NCBI RefSeq assembly: GCF_000565215.1
Contig: NZ_CP006934.1
Location: forward strand, 806,001 to 870,000
From: Spiroplasma sabaudiense Ar-1343
Lineage (GTDB): Bacteria; Bacillota_I; Bacilli_A; Mycoplasmatales; Mycoplasmataceae
Length of the DNA: 64,000 nt
Direction: 5' to 3'
The notes below the pieces were generated by a model. It ran no database searches and had not been told where the DNA came from. It saw only the letters and a list, made by a program, of their open reading frames with translations. Within the stretch, counting starts at the first letter, position 1. Every line of letters starts with the position of its first letter. Below, piece after piece: positions 20,197 to 31,637 of this stretch. A program made the translations under genes and the position numbers.

Positions 20197-20802
20197 TTAA
20201 TTTTCAGATTCAATTTGAAAAAGATTTTTTCCTAAATCATCTTCTAAGATTGAACCATCTCCATTTATTGTTGCTACAGAATTTTTAATGTGAATGTCTA
20301 CTTCTCAGACGGCTTTTTCAAAATAATCATCGCCTTCAAAATGATCGCTGATTTTAATAACCCTTTGATTTGTACTACCAATTAATCGACGATTGCGGTC
20401 TAATTTTGATGCAATAAAAGGACCATCAATTAAAATATCAATTTGTGCTAAAATTTCAAAGAATTGCTTTTCTAGATTTTCATACAAATAACCTGAAAAA
20501 ATAATTATGTTTAGATTTAATTTTTTACAACCTTCAACCAATTCCAATAAACCATCTGGTTGCAAAAAAGGCTCTCCCCCCAAAATTGTAATGCCTTCAA
20601 TTAAAAACTTTAATTTGGCCTCTTTAATCTTTTCCATAAGCAAGCTTACAGGGAGAAACATTTTTTTATCAAAACTCAACATTTCCTGGTTACTACAATC
20701 TCGACAGCCGATTGAACAACCTTGAAATCAAACAGCAAAGCGCTTACCAGGACCTTCAATTGTTGTTTGCATTAAAAAATTATTAATGTTTAGATTTGCC
20801 AT
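20197..20802 (-). CDS. NrdG-like radical-SAM (4Fe-4S) activating protein
   Basis: 201 residues. CSIGCRDC at residues 29-36 is the Cx3Cx2C cluster motif of radical-SAM enzymes; GGEPFLQ (about residue 75) is the SAM-binding GGEP motif, and DILIDGPF matches NrdG-type activases. NrdG makes a glycyl radical on NrdD, but no NrdD or other glycyl-radical enzyme is in this window. Its ATG overlaps the stop of the AAA+ gene in TAATG, so it is translationally coupled and is the last gene of the five-gene helicase operon. Its target is presumably an operon partner or its products; that is inference. Confidence 0.8.
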
Positions 20803-22598
20803 TAAAAATAAAAACTTATTGTGTTTTTATCAACTCTAGAGTATAGTTTAGTTCCTGGGGTTAAAACTGCTTGATTTTCAAAAATAAATAATGATAACGG
20901 ATCAACAAATTTAGTTTCTAAGGCATTCAAAATGTCTCGTCCACCTCGTTGTTCATTTGCTTCACTCAAAATGGTTGCAATTAACTCTGAATTGATATCA
21001 ACATGCAATTGAACTCCAAATTTTTCATAAACAGCAATTTGAATTGGGTGTAGTTTTTGACGAATAATTTTGCTCTTAATTTCAGGATTTGTAATAAAGT
21101 TGAACGGAATAATATTGTTTCCAAAACGACCCAAAAGCTCTGGTCGACCTAACTCATTGGTAAAAAAATTTTCAACAAATTTTAAAAATTGTTTGGCAAC
21201 TTGTTCTGGTTGACTTGATGCACTAACTTGGGCTGAACCAAGGTTCGAAGTAAAAATTATTATAGAATCTGTAAAACTTACAGTTTGACCAGTATTATCT
21301 GTTAAGCGACCATCCTCTAAAATTTGTAGAAATTTATCAAAAATAGATGAGTCGGCTTTTTCGATTTCATCAAATAATATAACTGAAAACGGCTTCTGCT
21401 TGATGGCGTTTGTTAATTGTCCTCCACCCTCAAAACCAACATATCCTGGAGGTGCTCCAATTAGTTTTTGATCACTATTTGACTGCGAATACTCTGACAT
21501 ATCAAAACGAATTAAATTCGCCTCATCATTAAATACAAATTTTGCAATTGCTTTAGCAAGCTCTGTTTTACCTACACCTGTTGGACCAACAAAAAATAAT
21601 GTCCCTTTTGGTTTGGTTTTTTTTGCAGAGTAGGCAATTCCCGATAAGCCTGTATAAGCCTTATAAATAACATTAGCAACTTTTCCAATTGCTTCATCTT
21701 GTCCAACAACTCTAGATTTTAATTCTTGCTTTAGATTTACAAGTTTTTGATAATTTAAATCTTCTCAAGGAGATTCTTTATCACCATGTTTATATTGATT
21801 TAATGTTTTTTCAAAAGTTTGAATTTTGTTATTATTTGTGAATCTAATAAACTGAGAAATTTCTTTCAATGTTCAACCTTCTAGAGTATCAACTATGTTC
21901 TCTAAAATGTGTTGATCGCCAATATCACTAACTTGGATTTGACTCTTTAAGGTTGTGATGAAGTTGTGTCGTTCATCTCGACTTGGCTTAGGTAAGGTGA
22001 TTGTAAAAATATCAGGATTATTTAAATACAACCTTGGAGGTAATTGTGAAAGTTGTTTTGTTATTAAAATTAGAGTAGATTCAATTTTATTAACCTGTGA
22101 AACTCGAAAATTATTTTCTTTTAAGGTTTTATTTAAACTAATCAGATTGTTGCGATCTTCTTCAACTAATTGAACATCATTAAATATAAAATCAGAATAA
22201 TCAACTACAAAGCCAATTCTTTTGCTGTCTTGGCGATTTAAATTGTTACGAACTAATTTAAAGAAATTTTCTGGTTTTTTAAATAACGGATCTTTTTGTT
22301 GGTTACCATCGCCGCTTTGAAATAGCTCGTCAACTTCATCATAGGTTTGTGAGTTATTGGTTTTTGCAACAGGAGTAGTTAATAGCTCCTTGACTCCATA
22401 TCCTCAAATGCCATCAATTTTATCTCAAAAAATTCTTGCATCATATGCTTTGTTTTCTAGTATTGTTGTGACTTTTTGATGTATGTTAACAAAACCGTTA
22501 TTATCCAGGTAAATATCATCTGTATTCCCTTCAATAATAATAATTTTTTTAATTCCCAAAATATTTTCTAGCTGACTAAACTGATTTTTTGTGCTCAT
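20802..22598 (-). CDS. Two-module Clp/Hsp100-type AAA+ ATPase
   Basis: 598 residues with several TGA-Trp codons; ATG at 22598 behind AAGGAGAAG. Residues about 1-270 resemble an AAA module without Walker A: IGFVVDYSDF at a Walker B position, ILITKQLSQLPPRLYLN at sensor 1, and LPKPSRDER plus LEGWTLKEISQFI as in Cdc48/FtsH-type lids. Residues about 310-598 are a Clp D2-type module with VGQDEAI, GPTGVGKT (338-345), GAPPGYVGFEGGG (pore loop), VILFDEIEKAD, TSNLG, GRPELLGRF (Arg finger) and RGGRD (sensor 2). There is no ClpP-docking tripeptide. It looks like a substrate-remodelling motor in the helicase operon. Confidence 0.85.
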
Positions 22599-22607
22599 AA
22601 CTTCTCC

Positions 22608-23699
22608 TTATTTTATTTTTTTACTATTTTTTAATTTTATATCAGGAATTGCTGATTTTGCAACAAATTTAGGTTGACGGTAGACGGTCTCAAATTCATC
22701 ACTGGTTGCAAGACCAAAATCGCGTAATTTTTGAATAAAATTATCTGTATCATAATCGTGTTCGCGACCTTCATAGCCTTCAAAATTATAGATATAGCTT
22801 CCATCTAAATCAACAGCAAATTGGGCGGTTTCTCCAGTTGGTTTTTGTGCAAATATCATAACTTTTTTACCATCATTAATTTTTGTAACATCTTCTTTGT
22901 TAACATGGAAACCGACCGCTCTAATTCCTTTGATTATTTTTGTAATTACTTCTTTTCTAACAACTTCCGAAGCAACTGCGAATTCAGATTTTGATAAAAA
23001 GTCAGTAATTTTTGCTTCGATATCACCATTTCCCAAACTACTTTTTTGAGACTCAGCCACTTCTTTAATTAAATTAATTAAGTCTTGATCGTTTTCGTAT
23101 TGTTGCAATTGACTTTGGACAACCCTGTTAAATCTAGTGGCAGCTTCGCTTTCGTGTTTTTCAATTTTTTCAATAATTTTATCTCCAAATTCTTTAGAAT
23201 TTAAATTTCTTAAAATTTGTTCATTTGTTTTAATGTACTCTTGGGCAAAAGCAATTTGATCTGCATCTTTTAGTTGATTTAAAAACTCTGAGACTTGATT
23301 TTGATAATTAGAAAATGTAGTTTCTTGAAAGGCTGTTTTCATTCTAGTCAATTCACCATTTAAAACTTGTTGTTTTAAGTCTAAAGCGGCGGCTTTTATT
23401 AAAGCGACTTCATTAATTTGACGATTTAAATAGGCATTGATTTCTTTTAGTGTCTCGGTTGCCGTATGAACATCCTTTGAAATAATTTTTTCAAATGCAT
23501 TCTCATTCAAGTCATTTTCTTTGTTTTTAAGTTCATTGATTAGTCGATTTAATTCCTCATGATAAATTTCAGAATTATCAATTTCTTTACATTCTGAAAT
23601 AATTTTTTCAATAAACTTAATTAAAAAGTTGATATCTTTTGAAATGTGTTTAACTTTTTTTTGATAGTCTAATAAAACTTCTTTAGCTGATTTGCTCAT
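22608..23699 (-). CDS. Coiled-coil protein of the helicase/AAA+ operon
   Basis: 363 residues, no TGA needed; starts 18 bases after the 733-residue gene and ends 9 bases before the AAA+ gene. Residues 1-230 are helical heptad-like (for example EELNRLINELKNKENDLNE). Residues about 250-330 form a compact domain: VMIFAQKPTGETAQFAVDLD, then YIYNFEGYEGREHDYD and FIQKLRDFGL. That C-terminal block seems familiar to me from uncharacterised bacterial coiled-coil proteins, from memory and without a family name. It could be an adaptor or filament component for the adjacent AAA+ motor. Confidence 0.75.
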   Translation of the reverse strand: MSKSAKEVLLDYQKKVKHISKDINFLIKFIEKIISECKEIDNSEIYHEELNRLINELKNKENDLNENAFEKIISKDVHTATETLKEINAYLNRQINEVALIKAAALDLKQQVLNGELTRMKTAFQETTFSNYQNQVSEFLNQLKDADQIAFAQEYIKTNEQILRNLNSKEFGDKIIEKIEKHESEAATRFNRVVQSQLQQYENDQDLINLIKEVAESQKSSLGNGDIEAKITDFLSKSEFAVASEVVRKEVITKIIKGIRAVGFHVNKEDVTKINDGKKVMIFAQKPTGETAQFAVDLDGSYIYNFEGYEGREHDYDTDNFIQKLRDFGLATSDEFETVYRQPKFVAKSAIPDIKLKNSKKIK

Positions 23700-23717
23700 T
23701 TTTTCCCCCTATAAGTA

Positions 23718-25919
23718 TTATGAAAAAATATCAATTACTAATTGATTAATTTTTACCGCTGATGTGGTAATTATTTTATCAACAATTTCTTTTTTGTTAT
23801 CAACATAAGATAGATATATTACCTTAAATTCCAAAGGCAATTTTTTTAATTCTTCTTTCAGTTCAGAGTTCATTTTTTCATCAAGTTCATAATAATTTTT
23901 TAGCATTTCCTGCTTTTTTTCTAAAATTGCATCTAAATCACCTAGACTAAGTTTTTGACTTAGGTATCTATGATAATCTTGATAGTACATTATCATTATA
24001 TTTGCCAATAGCAATAAATATACAGCTCGATCATTTTCAATATTTTCAATATTCTCTAAAATTTTGTTTAAACAATTAAATACTTTTAAAAATTGATCTT
24101 TAATTTCGAAAAATTGCTTTTTGTGAAAGTAAGTATTTAAAATTGAAAAATTTGTAAAAAAATCAATATGCTGTTGGTAAATTTCAGATTCCACTTCTAA
24201 GTTAACTCCAAATCCTACTTTAGGATTTTGGTAAAAATTTTCAACAAGAATTTTCAAACAATTAAAGTAATTATTTTTTCAAATTTCAATATTATTATTT
24301 TGTAAGACTTCATTTAGCAAATAAATTTCTTCGAGACTAAAAGTAATGCTTATTTTTTTCAAATATTTTTCATAGTCTTTGTTATTTTTAAAGGAATATA
24401 GTCTTATCACATTTATAAAATCCATTCCCGTTGCTTTTTGTGAAAATTTAACGATAATTTGCATTAAAGTCAATTCAACTATTTTTAACAATTCTCCTTC
24501 GGAGTTTTCATTTAAAAGTAGTGATATTTCTTCGAAAAATCTACCTTTTTTTAAATCAATTACGAGTTGATTTTCAATTACTTCTAGAGCATTTTTTAAA
24601 AAACCAAACTGATCAAAAAATTTAATAATCGCTAATGCTTTTTGAAATTCCTTAATTTCTAGGCATTGTTTTAGGATAAGTGCCAAGTTATTTAAAAAAC
24701 TATTCTGAATATTTTTTTGATTTTCAGAATCTTTTTTTAACATTTTAAAGAGTGGCACTTCCAAACCATTTGCAGATAAGGAACTATTTAACAAACCAAG
24801 CCCCAAGAAACCATAAGTTTTTGAATAATAAACTAAAGTTGAGCTATCGAAAAAAATATTTTCAATTTGATTTAGATAAAACACGGTTTTACCATTAAAT
24901 TCCTCTTGAAAACGGCTGTTACCCTTTGAATTATAAACGAAAATATAAGGAATTCCTTGAACAATTTTTTTAATTTTAAAAACACGTTCTTCGGCAAAGA
25001 AATCGTCGTTATTTATAAAAAGTATTTCTGCATCAACTGGGGTTGGCAAATTTTCAAAAGTATAAGACTTATTTAGGTATAAATCCTGAAGAATTTTACC
25101 TCGTTTTGCTGCAAAAATCTCAGCAATTTTTTTACTATACTGTTCAATTATAAAACTTGCAATTTCTGATTTTAGCTTTTCATTTTCATTAAAAAAAGAT
25201 GCGACAAATAAGTCATCAGATTCTATAAAAATGTTTTGATTTTCGTCAATATTCATGTTAATATTTTTATCCGCCAGTAGATAATTTTCTGGTGAATTTA
25301 AAAATATTTGATCAAGCTTTTCAATATCAATCCCATCAATAAAAATTGATTTTATGTTGTCTTCTTTTGAAAAGATATCATCATTTTTTGAAAAAAAATC
25401 TTTTGCAATATCAATGACTTTTTCTTTTGAAACACTAATTTCTTTCTTGCTTTGAATTTCAAATTGATAACTTCCAGTAGAAGATAAATTTGTTTTTGAT
25501 TTTTGAATTTCTCAATTGTTTGCTATATAGTCATAAATTAAATAAAATTTTTTGACTTTTATTTCTTGAGAAATAAGATATTTTCCATTCTGAAAATTGT
25601 CCAGAATTTTTTTGTTAATAAGATAATTACGAATTGGAGCAGTAAATCCTTTTTTTTGAGAAACTATGCTTACAAGATTATTTTCTTCAATAATTCTAAC
25701 TCTGCGTAGTTCCTTAAAACTTTTTTCAAATAAATCTGGTTCTGAAATATCAAAATCATCTTTCAAAATTTCTAAAAAACTTTTTTCTTTTTCGGGGTGG
25801 CTAATAATGATTTGAATAAGTAAAAATTCTAGTAAACTTGGTTTACGAGTTTGAAAATATTCTATTTGCACATTTGCTAAAGCTTTATAGTATTTAATTT
25901 TTATATTCTCAAATTGCAT
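23718..25919 (-). CDS. 733-residue protein of unknown function, helicase operon
   Basis: A single frame of 734 codons interrupted only by TGA-Trp (25512, 24279); ATG at 25919 behind AGAGG. It follows the helicase by 9 bases. Residues 1-125 (LLEFLLIQIIISHPEKEKS, FKELRRVRIIEENN) look like a winged-helix-type unit. The middle (about 280-350) alternates strands and helices (DAEILFINNDDFF, GIPYIFVYNSKG). The C-terminal 400 residues are alpha-helical and repeat-like. There is no membrane helix, and I recognise no catalytic motif. The helicase-adjacent position suggests a nucleic-acid-recognition or scaffold role; that is inference. Confidence 0.75.
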
Positions 25920-25928
25920 ATTAACCTC

Positions 25929-28900
25929 TTATTCGTAAATTTCTTGAATTGTTTTATAGCCATTATTAAATGTAATGTAGGCCAAAATATCATCATAAAC
26001 GGCTTTGTTTTTAACCCTTAAAGGATTTTCAATACTCGGGATGGGCACAACAGTTCCGTTTGTTGTTCTAGTTGCTCCAATAATTATTAAGAGTTTTTGG
26101 GCTCTAGAAAATGCTACATTTATTCTTTCAAATTGTTTTATAAATTTTTGTCCGTGTTTTGATATTTTTTCGGGATTTCTTACTAGATTAACTATTACAT
26201 AATCTGCTTCTTTTCCTTGAAAATCATCGACCGTACTTATTACCACATTAATATCTTGAATTGTGTTTGCTATTTTTTGATATTTTTTTCTTAACTTTTG
26301 CGCATGTAATGCGTACATACTTATTATTGCTAATGTTGGTTTTTGAAAAAAGTTCTTATGTTTCTCAGATATTATTTGATTAATTTTTTTAATCATAAAA
26401 ATAGTTGTATCAATTTCTAAATCATTAAACAAACTCTTCGAATAACTTTCTGATTTTTCAAAATTGATTTCACCATTTAAATTATAAGAGGATTCAATTC
26501 AGTAAACTGAATTATCAGGATTTATAATATTGTTTCCTAAATCGGAATCTATATTTATATTGTGAAATTTATCTAAACTTGTTTTGGGCTCAATTCTTAA
26601 ATAGTCATCATAGAAATTATTGACAATATTCATTATTTGTTCATTGCTTCGATATTGAATTTGTAAAGTTTCTCTTACACTACTATTAGCGTCACTAATT
26701 AATTTTTTAAAGATTGATTTATCCAAAAGATTGAATAAGCTGTCAAAATCATACTTTTTATTAAAGTTTAAATTTATTCGATCTACTTCTTCTTTTGTAA
26801 TTTTAATTAATGGGGGTAGTTGTCGATAATCCCCAACAAGAATTAAATTTTTTCCAAAAACTAAAGGCATCATAATTTCTAATAAAGTCGCTTTACTAGC
26901 CTCATCAATAATTACCGTATCTATATCAAGGTTTATTAGATCTAAAGACTCAATTCCCACTTTAATTGCCTCTTGATTTTTTTCAAAATGAAATTTAGCC
27001 GGAGAATTTAAAGTCATGGCATAAATATTCGTCAAGTTATCAATTATATTTAAAATGTGTTTCCTTGTTTCTGAAAGTAACTGAATATTCATTTTTTTAG
27101 ATACATCATGCTTATTAAATTCAATCTCATAATTATTTTTTAGAAAGTCAAGAGTTTTTTCATACAACCCTTTTAATTTGGTTTTCTTTAAGTTAAATAC
27201 TGTTATTTTTTTACCTATTTCCTCAAATTTATTTTGTAATACCAATTCTGCATCTTCACTTAGTAAATCTAAGTCCTCACCATAATTTTGGTTGAAGTTT
27301 TCTGTTAGTATCTGCATTTGACCTAAAACCTCAGAAACAGATGCTTTTATTTTTTTGCGCTCTAACTCCAGTTGATTTAAATTTATTCTTAGACTATCTA
27401 TGTCACCTTGAAAAATTGGGGCTTTGCTAACTTCTTGGAGTTTTTCTTTTTCCTTTAGTAAATATCTACTAAATTTTTCAAATAAAATGTTTAAGTTATT
27501 TATATATTTATCTTGTGAAATTTTTGAATTAACCTCATTGAGTTTTTGTTCTGTTTCAACAACTTTTGTAAAATCACCATTTTTTTGATAAAAATGCAAC
27601 TTTTCTTTTAGTATTAGAAAATTTTTATAATCTTGATTTTGGAATACTAAAAAATTGTAAATAAATTTCATATTATCAAAAAGATTTTTTGATAATTCTT
27701 TTTCAAATCGGGAAAACAACAAATCTAAGTGTTCTTTAAGTATAAGATTGTAGATTTTTTCAAAGGCGGCAAAATTTGGAATTATTCCATCATAAAATTT
27801 ATTTTTTATTGCTTCGATTATATTGTCAATATAGAAAAGTTGATCTTCTAAATCTTCGCGCATAATATTATTGTTAGCATTTTGCAAATTGATTGCTTCA
27901 ATTTTATCTTTTATTTCATTTATTTCACTAGTTATTTTCAAGACCTCTTCGCTACGTTTTTTAACACCGTGAAACTCACCAATCAACTTATCAATATTTG
28001 AAAGTTCTTTGAGTGCTTGATCTAAATCTGCTCCATTCTGAAAAAGGTTATCATTAACAACTTTACCAATACTTTTGTAGTAATTTAATAACAATTTTTC
28101 AATGGAAAAATTATTATTTTGACGATTTTCAAGAAATGAAATATTACTTAGTCGTAACTTGAATAAATCTGGTTTGCTTGGCAACCGATTAATAACATTA
28201 TTTATTGCTTCGTGATTTTGAGAAGAAATTAATATTTTCTTTTTTTGACTAGCTAGTTGATAAGCGATTTCGGCAATAACCTGAGTTTTACCAGTTCCTG
28301 GAGGTCCCTGAATCAAGAAAATATCTTTAGAATTTAAAGCCTTAATAACAGCGGATTTCTGCTTTCCATTCAATTTGTAATGAAATTTTATATCTTCAAT
28401 ATTAATATCATTTTCTTGGGAATTAACAATTACAGATTTTGTATTAAATAAATAATTTGCCAAATACGGATTTTTTACGTTCCCAGAACGAATTCTATTA
28501 ATAATATTGCGGCTTCTATTTATTAAAGTTTCATCTCCGATACCTAAATAAGCTAAATAACCATTTTTTAAGCCATTAATAAGATCGTTTTCTTTTATTA
28601 ATGCTAAATCATAATCATTTATTTCATAACTTACTTCTTTAATGCACAAATCTTTTACAAAATTTAAATCATCAATTTCATTTATATTTTTATTGAGTTC
28701 TCCCAAAACTGTTTCTTTGTTTATTTTTCAGTAGTCTAAGAAATCATTTTTTAACTTGACTCCGACAAGAGATCCTAATAAAATTTTATTTTCTAATCTT
28801 GTTAAATTTTCTCCAAGACTCTCAAAATCGAATAAATTTTTTATATTACTACGGGTTTTAATTAATGAGGGGGTTTTCTTGTTCGCTGCAATTGAAATTA

Positions 28901-29762
28901 AAAATAAGTCGTCTAATGTCTTAATTTGTTCAAAATGATTTTTTCTAATTGAATCTATAAGATCTACTGAAGCAATTAGAACTAACTCATATTTTATTTT
29001 ATTAATATCCAAGAATGCTTTTTGGCTAATGCTATAGTAAATAAAACTTGCAGTTTTAAATAAAACAAATTTTTGATCGAGATTTTTATTAATACTGGCT
29101 TCAACCTTTAAAACATTTTGGGTCGAAATTCCTAAATAAGGTAGCGACTCGCCTCTTTGCAAAATTAGGTTATCTTCCAAATAATTTAAATAATTTTCTC
29201 ATTCTGCAGACTCAATTTCAAAGTTGCTTAAAAGTTTCTTAATTTGAGGAATTGTAGCTGAGTTAATTAAATTTCTTGATAAAATTTCTTCTCCAGAAAT
29301 ATCACTTGAATTTGTTAAAACTTGAACTCGACAATTATTAATTGAAGTTTCAAAGTCTTGAGGTTGGTTGGTCATTTTAGTTACAAAAACGTTTTTAACA
29401 TTAATTACTGGCTTATTTGGATCTAAATCTGCGGCAATACCCAAGAAGGTTCCTTTTGCAAAGCGCTGCTGATAGATATTTGCAAATTCGATTCTTAGTA
29501 GCACATTATAAACTTGTTTTTGACCGCTTTTTGACTGTTTAATTCCAACAGTTTTAACCTTGTCGTCAACTAGACACAAAAAAATGCTTTTAATAACTGT
29601 ATTTCTAAAAAAACCTTCTAGTTCTGAAATTTTTGTAATATTTGTAATATTAAGGTTTTTTATTTTACTATCTAGGTGAGCCAAATTTTCTCGATGCTGA
29701 TTTTTTAGAAGGAAAAAATCAAAAAATAATTCCTTGCCTTCGCTTAAAATTTCATTTTTCAT
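25929..29762 (-). CDS. SF1 (UPF1/DNA2-like) helicase, 1277 residues
   Basis: One frame of 1278 codons with TGA-Trp at 29199, 28728 and 26499. Residues 1-350 are a novel N-terminal region. Motor motifs: LNGKQKSAV (Q-motif region), GPPGTGKT (486-493, motif I), VIIDEASKA (about 950, motif II), LVGDYRQLPP (motif III), QYRSNEQI (IV), VSTVDDFQGKEADYVIVNLVR (V), RINVAFSRAQKLLIIIG (VI). A long coiled-coil insert of about 400 residues separates motifs I and II, as in UPF1/DNA2-type SF1B enzymes with large 1B/1C insertions. No nuclease motif is visible. It is the first gene of the five-gene operon and has its own promoter; likely an RNA or DNA translocase. Confidence 0.88.
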
Positions 29763-29790
29763 TAATTCACCTCATTATTATATTTCAATT

Positions 29791-29799
29791 ATTATAACA
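29791..29799 (-). promoter_or_regulatory. Extended -10 promoter of the helicase operon
   Basis: Minus-strand TGTTATAAT (TGnTATAAT; TATAAT 29791-29796), about 30 bases before the helicase ATG and downstream of the rpsI terminator. The five-gene operon is therefore transcribed independently of rplM-rpsI. Confidence 0.65.
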
Positions 29800-29867
29800 T
29801 TTTCGTATTGATTAATCTCTTCTGATTCCCGGCTCTTTAATTTATATCTACAAGTCCTAAGAAAAGT

Positions 29868-29891
29868 AAAAAAATACACATAGTGTATTTT
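29868..29891 (-). terminator. Terminator of rplM-rpsI
   Basis: Minus-strand stem AATACAC/GTGTATT (29883-29889 and 29873-29879) followed by seven Ts, 14 bases after the rpsI stop. Confidence 0.85.
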
Positions 29892-29904
29892 TAATAATCC
29901 AAAA

Positions 29905-30312
29905 TTAACGTTTTGAGTATTGTGGGGCACGACGTGCTCCGTACAATCCATACTGTTTACGAAGTTTAACTCTAGCATCTCTTGTTAACAATCCAAGACC
30001 TCTTAGTTGTGGTTTATAATCAACACTTGCCTCTAACAAAGCTCGTGCAATACCTAGTCGAGCAGCTCCTGCTTGACCAGTAAAGCCACCACCATTAACT
30101 TTTATTTTAATATCAAAGTCTTTTTTGGTTCCTGTTGCCTCTAAAGGTTGTTCCATATCTTGAACTAGTGTTGCATATGGGAAAAACTCAAGGGCTTTTT
30201 TACCATTAACAATAATTTCGCCACTACCGGGAGTCAAAATAACTTGAGCAACTGAAGATTTTCTTCTTCCAGTTCCACGATACATAACTGCATCTGATTT
30301 TTTAATCGCCAT
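29905..30312 (-). CDS. rpsI: Ribosomal protein S9
   Basis: 135 residues. [14 protein letters not shown] at the start and the basic tail RRAPQYSKR that reaches the ribosomal P site are S9 hallmarks. The ATG overlaps the rplM stop in TAATG. Followed by a terminator. Confidence 0.98.
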   Translation of the reverse strand: MAIKKSDAVMYRGTGRRKSSVAQVILTPGSGEIIVNGKKALEFFPYATLVQDMEQPLEATGTKKDFDIKIKVNGGGFTGQAGAARLGIARALLEASVDYKPQLRGLGLLTRDARVKLRKQYGLYGARRAPQYSKR

Positions 30313-30770
30313 TATTTATTTTCTCCAATTCTATTTGTATTGATTACAAGAACTTCTGGTTGTTGAGCTTGATGTGGATGCTCACTTCCAGCATAGACGT
30401 GTAATGCACGGTATTGGTTTGAACCTTGAACATTTTTTGGTAACATTAAACGAACTGCGTGTTCCACAATTTTAATTGGTTGTAGTTCACGTTGAGTGGC
30501 TACGTTTCTACGACGTAATCCCCCTGGGTACATTGAATGGCGGTAGTAATTTTTATCTGTCTCTTTTTTACCAGTAAATTTAACTTTATCAGCATTGATA
30601 ATAATTACGTGATCTCCGTTATTAATATGGGGGGTAAAATTTGGTTTATTTTTACCTCTCAAAACCATTGCAACTTGGGTAGCTAATCTACCTACAATTG
30701 CGTCTTGAGCGTCTACAATATATCATTTTTTGGCAATATCTGCTGTTTTGATTAGTGTTGTTTGTCTCAT
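30312..30770 (-). CDS. rplM: Ribosomal protein L13
   Basis: 152 residues with two TGA-Trp codons; start [17 protein letters not shown] at 30770 behind [15 protein letters not shown] and YRHSMYPGG are L13 motifs; it is an early 50S assembly protein. The usual rplM-rpsI pair, here with its own promoter. Confidence 0.98.
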
Positions 30771-30817
30771 GCTTAAATCTCCTTAGACTTGTCCGGGGCT
30801 AATGAGTAAGCAATATA

Positions 30818-30846
30818 ATTATATAGTAATTATCCAATTTTGAAAA
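30818..30846 (-). promoter_or_regulatory. Promoter of rplM-rpsI
   Basis: Minus strand: -35 TTTTCA (30841-30846), 17-bp spacer, -10 TATAAT (30818-30823). The ~45-nt leader contains a GC-rich segment (GCCCCGGAC) before AAGGAG. L13 leaders are autoregulatory in other Firmicutes; I cannot establish that structure here. Confidence 0.55.
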
Positions 30847-30860
30847 CAGTTTTATTATTT

Positions 30861-31637
30861 TTAATATGTTATTTTTACTAAGGTTAAGCCTTTGGGGTTT
30901 GCTTTATAGGGGATTTTGCTCCCATCACCACTTAGAGCATCTTTAACTCTTGAAATTGTGATTTTTCCCTCATAAAGAGCCAAAATAGTTTGAATAATTA
31001 CTCTTATCTGATATCTGATAAATCCTTTAGCTTGAAAAAATATTATTATTTGATTTTGTTTATTTCGTTTTACAAATATTTTATCTATTCTTCTCTTTGT
31101 TGAGATTTTTAAACTTTCTTCTTGTGATAGCCCAGAAAACAGGAAAAAATCATGTTCACCAACAAAAATTTTAGCCAAGCTTTTAATTTTGGCTAAATTT
31201 AGTTTGCAGCGGTCATAAAAAACCATAAAATTTTCTTTCTCAATGTTATAAAATCCATTATTTATTTGATATTTATATAATTTTGACTTTGTGTTACGAA
31301 TATAAAAATCACTTTTTACTTGTTTTATTCCCATAACTTGAATATCGTCGGGTAGTGCCTTGTTAATTCCTTTTACAAAACCTTGTAAATTTGGCATAAA
31401 TTCCAGTTCTAATCAGACCCTTTGGTCGAGAGCGTGGACTCCCGCATCAGTTTTACTGGCACCAATTGTGCGAAATTTATTGGTTTTTGTAACAATTTTA
31501 ATTGCTCGATTCAGACAGCCTTGAATTGTTAATGCATTTTTTTGAATTACTCAACCCGAGTAATTTGTACCATTATAAGAAACTTGGAGAACGAAATAAT
31601 TCTTACCATCGACTTGGGTTTTTATAAAGGATACCAT
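30861..31637 (-). CDS. truA: tRNA pseudouridine synthase A
   Basis: 258 residues with several TGA-Trp codons; ATG at 31637. The catalytic Asp sits in SKTDAGVHALDQ, where most TruA proteins have GRTDxGVHA, so the Arg is replaced by Lys. The late motif FIRYQIRVIIQ corresponds to FLRNMVR. It modifies tRNA positions 38-40. Its start overlaps the end of ecfT by 35 bases. Confidence 0.92.

Noticed and set aside
25929-29762. Apparent series of broken genes or frameshifts (also in leuS, uvrC, secY, ackA, rplD)
   Set aside because: All interruptions are in-frame TGA codons; with tRNA-Trp(UCA) present they are Trp, and no frameshift is needed.
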